From positions 1-20,221 of the forward strand of contig DATGKW010000029.1 of NCBI GenBank assembly GCA_035294465.1: a stretch of DNA of 20,221 nt, in the 5' to 3' direction. Positions 13,957 through 20,179 of the stretch are shown piece by piece. Numbering within the stretch: position 1 is the first letter of the stretch; each line of letters opens with the position of its first letter. The notes beneath the pieces were generated by a model, which had not been told where the DNA came from, did no database searches, and saw only the letters and a list, made by a program, of their open reading frames with translations. The translations under genes and the position numbers were made by a program. This DNA comes from Paraktedonobacter sp035294465 (GTDB lineage: Bacteria; Chloroflexota; Ktedonobacteria; Ktedonobacterales; Ktedonobacteraceae).

Positions 13957-14940
13957 TTAATACGCGGCCAGCTTGCGAGCCGCGTTGACAATCTTTTCGG
14001 CATTGGGCAGATAAGCAGCCTCCAGTTCAGAAGCATATGGGAAAGGAGCATCCGGTGCAGCAACGCGGGTAATCGGGCCATCCAGGTATTCAAACAGCTC
14101 CTCGGCAAGAATCGCCGCGAGCTCGGCGCCAATCCCGCCAGTCAGCGTATCTTCATGGACAATCAGGACCTTGTTGGTGTGCTTGACCGATTCCATAATC
14201 GTCTCGCGGTCCAGCGGCGTCAGGCTGCGCAGATCGACCACCTCGACCTCCAGATCATCTTCTTCCTCCAGCAAACTGGCGGCTTTCAAGCATTGGTAGA
14301 CCATCGCGCCGTAGGTAAGCATAGTCATATCTTCGCCTGCGCGCCGCACAATCGCTCTACCCAGTGGCACAACATAATCATCTTCCGGCAGTTCTTCGCG
14401 CAGTTCCGGCTGGCGATAGAGCAATTTGTGCTCTAGAAAGAGCACCGGATTGTTATCGCGGATGGCAGCCTTGAGCAAACCTTTGGCATCGTAAGTGGTT
14501 GAAGGCACAACCACCTTGATGCCGGGTGTATGGAAAAACCACGCTTCCGGGCTACTCGAATGGAATGGGCCACCCTTCGTGCCGCCGCCAGAGGGGCCGC
14601 GAATCACAATGGGGACCGGCATACCAGCCCGCCAGTACATCTTGCTCGCCATATTGATAATCTGATCAAAGCCGCAGGTGATAAAGTCGATATACTGCAT
14701 CTCCGCAATTGGGCGCATGCCCATCAGGGCCGCGCCTACCGCCGAACCGATAATTGCCGCTTCAGACATGGGCGTGTCGATCACACGCTCTGGCCCAAAC
14801 TCCTCCAGGAAACCAGCGCTTATTTTAAAGGCACCACCATACGTGCCAACATCTTCGCCAAGCAGGAACACAGCCTCGTCACGCCGCATCTCATCACGAA
14901 TAGCCTGGCTAATCGCATCCAAATAAGTTATCGCAGTCAT
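13957..14940 (-). CDS. 2-oxoacid dehydrogenase E1 component, beta subunit
   Basis: The product is 327 residues, typical of heterotetrameric E1 beta. Recognisable stretches: LLGEDVGTYGGAFKISAGF near the N-terminus, the ThDP-pocket part DTPMSEAAIIGSAVGAA, the metal/ThDP region IRGPSGGG and the transketolase C-terminal domain (VVDLRSLTPLD, HEDTLTGGIGAEL). With the alpha subunit it decarboxylates a 2-oxoacid and acylates the E2 lipoyl arm. The start ATG overlaps the alpha-subunit stop by four bases (ATGA), giving tight translational coupling and 1:1 synthesis. The substrate class (pyruvate or branched-chain) is not settled. Confidence 0.96.
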   Translation of the reverse strand: MTAITYLDAISQAIRDEMRRDEAVFLLGEDVGTYGGAFKISAGFLEEFGPERVIDTPMSEAAIIGSAVGAALMGMRPIAEMQYIDFITCGFDQIINMASKMYWRAGMPVPIVIRGPSGGGTKGGPFHSSSPEAWFFHTPGIKVVVPSTTYDAKGLLKAAIRDNNPVLFLEHKLLYRQPELREELPEDDYVVPLGRAIVRRAGEDMTMLTYGAMVYQCLKAASLLEEEDDLEVEVVDLRSLTPLDRETIMESVKHTNKVLIVHEDTLTGGIGAELAAILAEELFEYLDGPITRVAAPDAPFPYASELEAAYLPNAEKIVNAARKLAAY

Positions 14941-16037
14941 CGCTGTCCCACCTCCTCAGGCAGGGTCAATGGAGTCTCACTTATCGCGCTGAAAGGACGG
15001 CCTACGCGGCTATCGAGAGCATTCACGTAGCGCGGATCTCGCGCTTCAGGAGTACCGATAATGGCAATCGGTCCATCAGGGGCGAAAACATAGTCAGCCA
15101 CGGTAGCGGGATCGGGAGCAGGGCTCTGTTCAGCAAAGTCCACTGCGTCGTTCACAATCTCCTTCACCCTGGCTTCGATCTCTATCTTTTTCGCCGCCGT
15201 CAAGATCTTCCTCTTCTGGAGATACTCTTCAAAACGCCTGATTGGATCCTTTCTCAGCCACTCTTCGCGCAGTTCCTGTGGCACATAATCGGCCTGATCG
15301 GCCTCAGAATGCCCGCGTACACGGAAGGTTTTGCACTCTACCAGCGCTGGCCCCTCGCCGCTTCGAGCGTGCTTGATCGCACGCTCCACCACCTCCATCA
15401 CCGCCAGCACATCATTTCCATCGACGCTCTCGCCGGGCATGCCATACGCTTTGGCACGATCAGAGAGATCTTTGATAGCAAACTGCTTGTACGAGGGCGT
15501 CGAATAAGCATAGCCATTATTTTCTATAATAAAGACTATGGGCAACTTCTGCACCGAAGCAAAATTGAGCGCCTCGTGGAACTGCCCGGTATTTGTTGCT
15601 CCATCGCCACATGAAGCCATGACGATGGTTGAACGCTTTAACTGTTTCATGCTGAGGGCAACACCGCAGCCGACCGCGAGCGATTCGCCCAGCATACTGA
15701 TCATCGGCACAATGCCGTGATGCATATCGCCAATATGGACCTGCCCATCTCGTCCCAACGCCGGCGAGTTTCCCCGTGCTAACCATTGACACATCACAGC
15801 GCGCGGTGATCCCCCCCGCACGAGATGCATGCCCAGATCACGGTGCTGCGGTACGATGCAGTCGCCATCGCACAGCATCATTGCTGCCCCGACGGTGGTC
15901 GCCTCGTGCCCCTGCGCGGTATACACGCCGCCAGCAATCCTCCCCTGGAGAAAGAGCTTGCGGGTGCGGTCTTCCATTTCGCGGGTGAGGCGCATAAAAT
16001 AGTAGATCTGCAGCAGGTTGGCCCGCTCCATTTCCAT
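14937..16037 (-). CDS. 2-oxoacid dehydrogenase E1 component, alpha subunit
   Basis: With the start chosen here the product is 366 residues. The ThDP-binding motif begins GDGATNTGQFHEALN (GDG at 144-146) and ends with IENNGYAYS (Asn173-Asn174). Other family marks are GHEATTVGAAMML, HRDLGMHL, the GQVHIGDMHHGI stretch with its His pair, and the RVRGHSEAD phosphorylation-loop region. The frame is open to an ATG at 16067, but AAAGGAAG lies six nucleotides before ATG 16037 and nothing resembling a ribosome site precedes 16067. Features such as YYFMRLTREMEDR and the HIGD motif fit the branched-chain or mixed branch of the family as well as pyruvate dehydrogenase. It is the first gene of the run that continues with E1beta, E2, lipA and a hydrolase. 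Confidence 0.95.
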   Translation of the reverse strand: MEMERANLLQIYYFMRLTREMEDRTRKLFLQGRIAGGVYTAQGHEATTVGAAMMLCDGDCIVPQHRDLGMHLVRGGSPRAVMCQWLARGNSPALGRDGQVHIGDMHHGIVPMISMLGESLAVGCGVALSMKQLKRSTIVMASCGDGATNTGQFHEALNFASVQKLPIVFIIENNGYAYSTPSYKQFAIKDLSDRAKAYGMPGESVDGNDVLAVMEVVERAIKHARSGEGPALVECKTFRVRGHSEADQADYVPQELREEWLRKDPIRRFEEYLQKRKILTAAKKIEIEARVKEIVNDAVDFAEQSPAPDPATVADYVFAPDGPIAIIGTPEARDPRYVNALDSRVGRPFSAISETPLTLPEEVGQR

Positions 16038-16564
16038 GTTGAACTTCCTTTCGTACTCGCGGCCCATAGAAAAATGCCTCGTAGCATTACGCTCGCGAGT
16101 ACTTTGCTTCAGAGGTCTTCCTCGCTCATGCTAGCACCTGTGCGCGAGGGATGTCAAGTTTATCTGTAGCTGAGCTATGGCCTCCGGCTCCTCCGGCCTG
16201 CTCTGCATCTCTTGCATGAATCAACGGAAACCTTGAATCTTTACCACCGCGCCCACTGAGTGGCAAAGAGATTTCCGTTAGAGAAAGTATAAACTATATA
16301 CGTTTAGTACACAAGGTATAAAAAAGCGCATAGGGAAAGAAAGGCAATCAAGACGCCCTTTTCCAGTTAGTATAGGTGGCACCTTGAACTATATTCTCTT
16401 TCCGTATAAATTCTCGAGATGAGTAGCCGAGGAAATATGTCAGGCCGAACATTCCTGGCTGATAATAGGAAAGAACGCCCATGTATCCCCAGATTAGAAA
16501 GACCGGGGCTTCCTGGGCCGCTCTTTTACTACTCGTTAATCTATGGAAGGAACAGCTATCCTGA
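16038..16564. other. Regulatory gap upstream of the 2-oxoacid dehydrogenase operon
   Basis: About 530 nt without a supported gene. It contains the promoter described separately, an inverted repeat AACGGAAA/TTTCCGTT (16223-16230 and 16272-16279) located in the expected leader RNA, and a GGCC-rich direct repeat of TCCGGC/TCCGGCC near 16170-16200. A 27-codon ORF at 16481-16564 on the + strand was seen but not accepted. Confidence 0.45.
16286..16314 (-). promoter_or_regulatory. Putative promoter of the E1alpha-E1beta-E2-lipA-hydrolase run
   Basis: On the minus strand TTGTGT (16314-16309), a 17-nt spacer and TATACT (16291-16286). The start of transcription would fall near 16279, leaving a leader of about 240 nt before the E1alpha start. 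A long leader with an inverted repeat at its very beginning could carry regulation. Confidence 0.55.
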
Positions 16565-17314
16565 TTACTGCTCGGAAGTTAGCGGAGGCTGATCGGGAGG
16601 CGCGCTTTGTGTACTGTCGGGAGTATTAGTGCTGCCATAAATCATCTCGGTCAGTTCCTTGCGTGTACGTTCGATGATCGAGCGCAAACGCGCCAGCTTT
16701 TCAGGATCGGTGATTGCACTACGCCCGGCAACGGCGAAGAGGCGCGCAACCTCCATTGATTCGAGGCGCAGCGCGTGAATTTCTGGGCGCGACACGCGGC
16801 GCAGGCCCTCGGCATGCTCACGAAGATGACGCATCCAGGGAGGTCCCGCGAACTCTTGCTCAGGGCGCTCGGCCAGCAGCGCGCGACCAGCCTCAGTAAT
16901 GCTGTAAACCTTCTTACCCTCGACTTCCTCCGACGTAACGAAACCGCGCTCTTCCAGCATCTGAAGCGTCGGATAGATTGAGCCGGGACTTGGTGTATAG
17001 AAACCGCCGGATCTCTCCTCCAAAGCTTTCATCATCTCGTACCCATACATCGAGCGCTCGCGTAAAAGCTCAAGCAGGGCAAACTTCATATCACCGCGCC
17101 CAAAGAAACGCCCCCCCTCACCCATGCCTAGAGGGCCATGCGGACCAAACGGACCACGCATCCGCCTCAGGTAAAGGTGCAACCCGCCAAAGGGTCCGCG
17201 TCCATGATGCCAATGAGGCCCTCTTTCTCTTCGCATCCAGGGAGGCGCCCAACCCGGCCCCCATTCTTCCGCATCACCGGGCCCGGCAAATTGATATCCA
17301 AACCTTCTAAACAT
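16565..17314 (-). CDS. PadR family regulator with Gly/Pro/His-rich N-terminal extension
   Basis: The product is 249 residues. The first 73 are rich in Gly, Pro, Arg, His and Trp (for example RGPHWHHGRGPFGG) with little predicted structure. The winged helix follows (about 75-150: MKFALLELLRERSMYGYEMM, FYTPSPGSIYPTLQMLEERGFV, GKKVYSITEAG). The C-terminal region (about 165-232) is helical and probably dimerises; the end is Pro/Ser/Thr-rich. The His/Trp-rich extension may bind metal or haem, or nucleic acid; this is inference. AAAGGAA precedes the ATG. The promoter carries two identical palindromes, so it almost certainly represses itself. It is upstream of the dehydrogenase operon on the same strand but separated from it by about 530 nt. 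Confidence 0.93.
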   Translation of the reverse strand: MFRRFGYQFAGPGDAEEWGPGWAPPWMRRERGPHWHHGRGPFGGLHLYLRRMRGPFGPHGPLGMGEGGRFFGRGDMKFALLELLRERSMYGYEMMKALEERSGGFYTPSPGSIYPTLQMLEERGFVTSEEVEGKKVYSITEAGRALLAERPEQEFAGPPWMRHLREHAEGLRRVSRPEIHALRLESMEVARLFAVAGRSAITDPEKLARLRSIIERTRKELTEMIYGSTNTPDSTQSAPPDQPPLTSEQ

Positions 17315-17335
17315 TCGTCAATTCCTTTCTTCGAC

Positions 17336-17383
17336 TTTGCGATATATCGTAATCTAGTAATTATTATACCGATATATCGCAAA
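17336..17383. promoter_or_regulatory. Twin palindromic operator of the PadR gene
   Basis: TTTGCGATATATCG (17336-17349) and its exact complement (17370-17383) form a 14-bp inverted repeat with 20 nt between. Each arm contains the perfect palindrome CGATATATCG; the two centres are 30 bp apart, about three helical turns, so two dimers would bind the same face of DNA. One site is inside the -35/-10 spacer and the other just after the start of transcription. Confidence 0.8.
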
Positions 17384-17390
17384 CTGTCAA
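17363..17390 (-). promoter_or_regulatory. Strong promoter of the second PadR gene
   Basis: On the minus strand a consensus -35 TTGACA (17390-17385), a 16-nt spacer and a consensus -10 TATAAT (17368-17363). Transcription should start near 17356, about 42 nt before the start codon. An operator palindrome fills most of the spacer. Confidence 0.82.
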
Positions 17391-17620
17391 GAGGGAAATT
17401 CACCCCTCTGAGGAAATTCTTTCTCGACGAAAGGAGCAGGCTTATAGCTCGCTCCTGCGCGCTCTCAAGCCCACTCAAAAAGGATTCTGCATTTGATGTG
17501 GAAGTCTCTTTCGTTAACGCAAGGTAAATCAAGTAACGTGAAATTAAGACTCATTGCTGTCAAGTTTACTGTCACATTTCAGGAGAACAGAATAGCTAGA
17601 ATCGGCTTCCTGCAACGCTC
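17391..17620. other. Gap between the PadR promoter and the GNAT remnant
   Basis: About 230 nt. A possible GGAGC/GCTCC hairpin (about 17431-17456) is the only structure noticed. The minus-strand ORF that crosses this stretch overlaps padR and its operators and has no family motif. Confidence 0.3.
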
Positions 17621-17812
17621 TTAAAGGATCTTCCGTTGTAGAATTTGCTCTATTAGTAGCCATCCCTCTTTGCTTGAATCACAGTCAAGGTAGGGAACAA
17701 AGCCAAAGCTGAGGTAAAGGCTAACTGCCCGGTAGCTTGTGGTTTGAGTGGTCAGATATGCTTTCTGATGACCTTTAGCCAGACGTGCCATTACCGCAGT
17801 CAATACCAGAAG
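17621..17812 (-). pseudogene. C-terminal remnant of a GNAT acetyltransferase
   Basis: The frame is open from just after a TAG (17815-17813) to TAA at 17621. The translated 63 residues match the end of a GNAT N-acetyltransferase: an alpha helix (VLTAVMARLAKGHQK), the strand AYLTTQT, and the motif RAVSLYLSFGFVP followed by a tail. The N-terminal half with the acetyl-CoA P-loop (Q/RxxGxG/A) is missing, and I could not find it in other frames between here and the CRISPR array. It is therefore debris, perhaps cut off by the event that placed the CRISPR array or by deletion. A short functional protein is unlikely. Confidence 0.65.
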
Positions 17813-17901
17813 CTAAGCAAGTGTAATGGACCCACAAACTTGGAGACGTTTTGGGCCTCTCTCAAACAAATCATAATCTTTATCATCGCCGTCCTCTAGT
17901 A

Positions 17902-18085
17902 GTTTCAACCCTGCGAAGCAGGAACCGCCCCTCTCAACCGCGACGCTGTATAAGATGTTGACGGCGCATCTGTTTGTTTCAACCCTGCGAAGCAGGAACC
18001 GCCCCTCTCAACTCCAGGCCAACATTCCCGGATGAGAGCCGAAGAGATGTTTCAACCCTGCGAAGCAGGAACCGCCCCTCTCAAC
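17902..18085 (-). CRISPR. Orphan CRISPR mini-array, three 37-nt repeats and two spacers
   Basis: Three identical 37-nt repeats lie at 17902-17938, 17976-18012 and 18049-18085 (starting GTTTCAACCCTGCG, ending CCCCTCTCAAC on the + strand), separated by spacers of 37 nt (17939-17975) and 36 nt (18013-18048). Each repeat contains the hairpin CCTGC-GAA-GCAGG. Read on the minus strand, exactly eight bases (GTTGAAAC) follow this hairpin. This matches the 8-nt 5' handle left by Cas6 in type I and III systems, so the array is probably transcribed leftward. No cas gene is in the window. TATAAT on the minus strand (18106-18101) just outside the right end could be the -10 of a leader promoter; its -35 is poor. 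Confidence 0.93.
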
Positions 18086-18152
18086 TTTTTGCAGAAGTGC
18101 ATTATACTTGGTAACTTGAGGAGGTATGCTCTCAAACGGCCTGGTAAGACAC

Positions 18153-18194
18153 GCGAGGGGCGCAGCTTGAGAAGATCACCGCTGCGCCCCTCGC
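18153..18194. terminator. Perfect 14-bp hairpin after the XRE-TPR gene
   Basis: GCGAGGGGCGCAGC (18153-18166) is exactly complementary to 18181-18194, loop 14 nt. It starts 21 nt after the minus-strand regulator stop and would end transcription before it enters the CRISPR leader. There is no T-run. Confidence 0.6.
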
Positions 18195-18215
18195 AAAGCT
18201 CTGCCTGGTCTCTCT

Positions 18216-19460
18216 CTAGCGCTGGAAGAGTTCGGCCAGGGCTTTGACCCGCTTTTCCTGGGGCCATTGTTCTTGCATTTGCTGATAGAGGTCCTGCGTT
18301 TCACTGAGGCGCTTCTGGCTGCCCAGCGCAAGTGCGCCCTCTATACCTTTTTCCAGGTAGGAATAGCTCATTTCCAAGTCTTGTTGAGCCATAGCTGCGG
18401 CTGTCTGATAGTTGATGATCTCTAAACGGATACGCTCCGGGACGATGTACTTGCTCACCTGGGCAAAGTTCTCCATCGCCTCTTGCGGTTGCTGGACCAG
18501 ATTGTGAATCAGGCCGGCATGTTCCAGCAATGCAAACATTCCCCAATCGGCATAGCGATACGCCTGATCCTCTTCGGGGTTGTTAGGAAAGACCTGGAAA
18601 GCTAGGCCGCTGTAGTAAAGTGCTTCTTGAGTCATGCCATTCCTGGCGTAAGCTTCAGCAACACCCATGTAGGTACGGCTCTGCATAAGTGGCGTTAAAT
18701 GTTGGACGTACAAGATCGCTTCCTGGTAGACTTCCAGGGCTTTCTCTGGCCGTTGCTGGTAGTAGTAGGCAACTGCTAGCTGGATCATCGCTGCGACCTG
18801 CACGTTATAGTCGCCAGCCAGTTTGGCATACTCGATTGCCTGGCGTGAGTACACCTCTTTGGCTGTAAAATCTAGCTTGTGCGCCGCAAGGATGCCTCCT
18901 AGCTGCAAGCTCTCAGAGACCAGGCTTGCTGCGCGCTGCTGAAACTTGGATGGACTGCGCGCAATCTGGGCGAGTTTCGGGAGGTACGAGGGCAAGATCT
19001 GCTCAGAGACCGTTAACTCATTGCCATTACTCAAATTCCAACAGGCTTCTGTAGCTTTTTCAAAGCCAGTTAAGGCCATCTCGTCGGCCAGCGCGCGCGC
19101 AGGTTCACTCACAAGTCGATTCCAACTTTCCGGGCTAATCAAGTGGGGAGCTAAGATGATCCCCGCTGTGGTTTGTAGAAGTAGACGGCGTTTCCTGTCC
19201 ATATCGCTCCCCTCTGGCAAAATAAGCTGATCGCGCATAACGATCAATTGCTTTTCTGCCTTAAACTCCTCAAATCCCAAGTCTTCAGGTGCCATCTCGA
19301 ATGCTTTGCAGAGGAGATCAAGGGTTGTGGGATGGGGCTTTTGCTCTCCGGTTTCCCAGCGCACCCAGGTCGTCTTACTGACTCCAACCATTTCACTGGC
19401 GCGCTCCATCGACCAGCGTTTTTGCTTTCGCGCATTCCTCAGCTTTTCATTTGTTGTCAT
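18216..19460 (-). CDS. XRE family regulator with C-terminal TPR domain
   Basis: The product is 414 residues. An XRE/Cro helix-turn-helix occupies about 1-62 (KLRNARKQKRWSMERASEMVGVSKTTWVRWETGEQKP). A linker follows (about 63-120) with the basic stretch MDRKRRLLLQTTAG. The rest (about 125-400) is a helical superhelix of tetratricopeptide-like repeats, for example AYYYQQRPEKALEVYQEAI and AYARNGMTQEALYYSGLAF. The architecture resembles RRNPP-type peptide-sensing regulators (Rap, PlcR, PrgX) and the large XRE-TPR families of Ktedonobacteria and Actinobacteria. TTG 19472 is an in-frame alternative, but the promoter would start transcription only about 2 nt before it; ATG 19460 with GGGGT is preferred. 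A near-perfect palindrome overlaps its promoter, and it is divergent from two predicted membrane microprotein genes. Confidence 0.9.
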   Translation of the reverse strand: MTTNEKLRNARKQKRWSMERASEMVGVSKTTWVRWETGEQKPHPTTLDLLCKAFEMAPEDLGFEEFKAEKQLIVMRDQLILPEGSDMDRKRRLLLQTTAGIILAPHLISPESWNRLVSEPARALADEMALTGFEKATEACWNLSNGNELTVSEQILPSYLPKLAQIARSPSKFQQRAASLVSESLQLGGILAAHKLDFTAKEVYSRQAIEYAKLAGDYNVQVAAMIQLAVAYYYQQRPEKALEVYQEAILYVQHLTPLMQSRTYMGVAEAYARNGMTQEALYYSGLAFQVFPNNPEEDQAYRYADWGMFALLEHAGLIHNLVQQPQEAMENFAQVSKYIVPERIRLEIINYQTAAAMAQQDLEMSYSYLEKGIEGALALGSQKRLSETQDLYQQMQEQWPQEKRVKALAELFQR

Positions 19461-19480
19461 TGGGCACCCCAACTACTTCA

Positions 19481-19509
19481 ATTGTAAGGTTGACATCCCC
19501 GGATATCAA
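19481..19509 (-). promoter_or_regulatory. Promoter of the XRE-TPR gene, overlapped by a 20-bp palindrome
   Basis: On the minus strand TTGATA (19509-19504), a 17-nt spacer and TACAAT (19486-19481), giving a leader of only about 14 nt. The dyad TTGACATCC-CC-GGATATCAA (19490-19509) has one mismatched pair and covers the -35 box and most of the spacer. This is a strong candidate for autorepression by the encoded XRE protein. Confidence 0.72.
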
Positions 19510-19544
19510 GGGGAAAAGGCTTCTAGAGGCCCGTGAAAGGGGAG

Positions 19545-19642
19545 GCGATACCAAAGCGATACCAATTTTAACAAGAAACGCTACCATCATAACGCTACCG
19601 AAGCGCGCCCGAAACGCCGCCGACTTGCTACCGAAACGCTAT
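19545..19642. repeat. Cluster of degenerate GCxxTACC-type direct repeats
   Basis: GCGATACCAA occurs at 19545-19554 and 19556-19565 (11 bp apart). AACGCTACC occurs at 19577-19585 and 19591-19599 (14 bp apart). GCTACCGAA occurs at 19594-19602 and 19627-19635, with a partial ACGCTA at 19636-19641. A reversed copy (GGTATCAT) follows near 19663. This iteron-like field lies between the XRE gene and the microprotein genes. It may be an operator array or a replication/transfer-type site; no ORF with a ribosome site is present. Confidence 0.55.
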
Positions 19643-19699
19643 TTTGCTTGATGCCCTTTCCAGGTATCATTTCCACAGAAATGCAAAGAACGCTTGCTA

Positions 19700-19740
19700 C
19701 TAACGATTATAACCGATCTTGAACAAAATTGCATCGTTAG
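19700..19740. promoter_or_regulatory. Inverted repeat ahead of the microprotein genes
   Basis: CTAACGAT (19700-19707) and ATCGTTAG (19733-19740) form a perfect 8-bp dyad with 25 nt between, ending 26 nt before the first microprotein start. TTGAAC (19719-19724) inside it could be a -35 box, but the matching -10 (TATCCA, 19743-19748) is poor. Regulatory role inferred. Confidence 0.4.
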
Positions 19741-19766
19741 CGTATCCAAATTTGAGGAGGCACACC

Positions 19767-19883
19767 ATGACTCTGATGATCACTGTGAACTTCTGGTTTC
19801 TCGTTAGTGTTTGTTTGCTCGCGGCCCTGGTCGGGATGTTCCTGGGCGCTTATGTCAGTCGCGGAGGCCGCTATCGCTTTTAG
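19767..19883 (+). CDS. Predicted single-pass membrane microprotein, 38 residues
   Basis: A strong ribosome site GAGGAGG (19754-19760) lies six nucleotides before ATG 19767. The product has a hydrophobic helix (about residues 5-29: VNFWFLVSVCLLAALVGM) and a short basic end SRGGRYRF, so it should sit in the membrane with its C-terminus inside, or be processed at the membrane. No family was recognised. It is divergent from the XRE-TPR regulator and is followed after 14 nt by a second microprotein gene. It could be a peptide-signal precursor for the TPR regulator, or one of the small membrane proteins often found on mobile elements. Confidence 0.68.
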   Translation: MTLMITVNFWFLVSVCLLAALVGMFLGAYVSRGGRYRF

Positions 19884-19897
19884 GGAAAGGGGCAAAC

Positions 19898-20017
19898 ATG
19901 GAAACACTTCTTCTCTGCGTGCTGGCTTTCGGGGTCGGCATGAGCGTTGAATGGTTTCGCGAGCGCAAGCATCGCAAACTGCTGAAAGAATACCGGAGAC
20001 GCTATGAGTTGCGGTAA
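19898..20017 (+). CDS. Predicted membrane microprotein with a strongly basic tail, 39 residues
   Basis: AAAGGGG lies six nucleotides before ATG 19898. An N-terminal hydrophobic segment (residues about 3-15: TLLLCVLAFGVGM) is followed by a charged helix full of Arg and Lys (ERKHRKLLKEYRRRYE). The topology would be a single anchor with a basic cytoplasmic helix able to contact nucleic acid or a protein partner. It is adjacent to and in the same direction as the 38-residue microprotein gene; they are probably co-transcribed. The family is unknown. Confidence 0.68.
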   Translation: METLLLCVLAFGVGMSVEWFRERKHRKLLKEYRRRYELR

Positions 20018-20071
20018 GTCAGTCAGCGTGCTGGGCGCAGAAATGCTGAATGATGAACGCACGGTATACGG

Positions 20072-20179
20072 ATGCGAGGTAGCCCATTCTACTGCGAGCG
20101 TGTGCTGGAGCGCTGGGAGAAACAGAGCGGGCAGCAGGCGGTGCTTCTGGAACGGATGAAGAGCGCGCGGGCAGGATAA
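20072..20179 (+). CDS. Possible very small ORF, 35 residues
   Basis: The frame encodes a charged, helix-prone peptide (ERVLERWEKQ, LLERMKSARAG) with G/C-rich third positions as in the neighbouring genes, but no ribosome site precedes the ATG. A competing ORF in another frame (20004-20159, 51 residues) overlaps the previous gene and has a GGAG ribosome site, but its sequence looks less protein-like. Only one of the two, or neither, is likely real. The DNA around RVLERWE recurs near the right edge. Confidence 0.3.
   Translation: MRGSPFYCERVLERWEKQSGQQAVLLERMKSARAG

Noticed and set aside
13189..14436. 415-codon plus-strand ORF opposite E2 and E1beta
   Set aside because: It is antisense to two conserved enzymes, has no ribosome site and no recognisable domain; length is explained by biased codon use on the other strand.
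16038..16067. Start of E1alpha at ATG 16067
   Set aside because: There is no ribosome site before 16067, while AAAGGAAG is ideally spaced for ATG 16037.
16481..16564. 27-codon plus-strand ORF with a short hydrophobic stretch
   Set aside because: Its ribosome site is weak and it converges right onto the padR stop; composition and length do not exceed chance in this AT-rich gap.
17167..17532. 121-codon minus-strand ORF across the PadR promoter
   Set aside because: It runs through the promoter and operator palindromes and overlaps padR in another frame; no motif.
18032..18247. ORFs crossing the third CRISPR repeat
   Set aside because: Their sequence is made largely of repeat DNA and the following hairpin.
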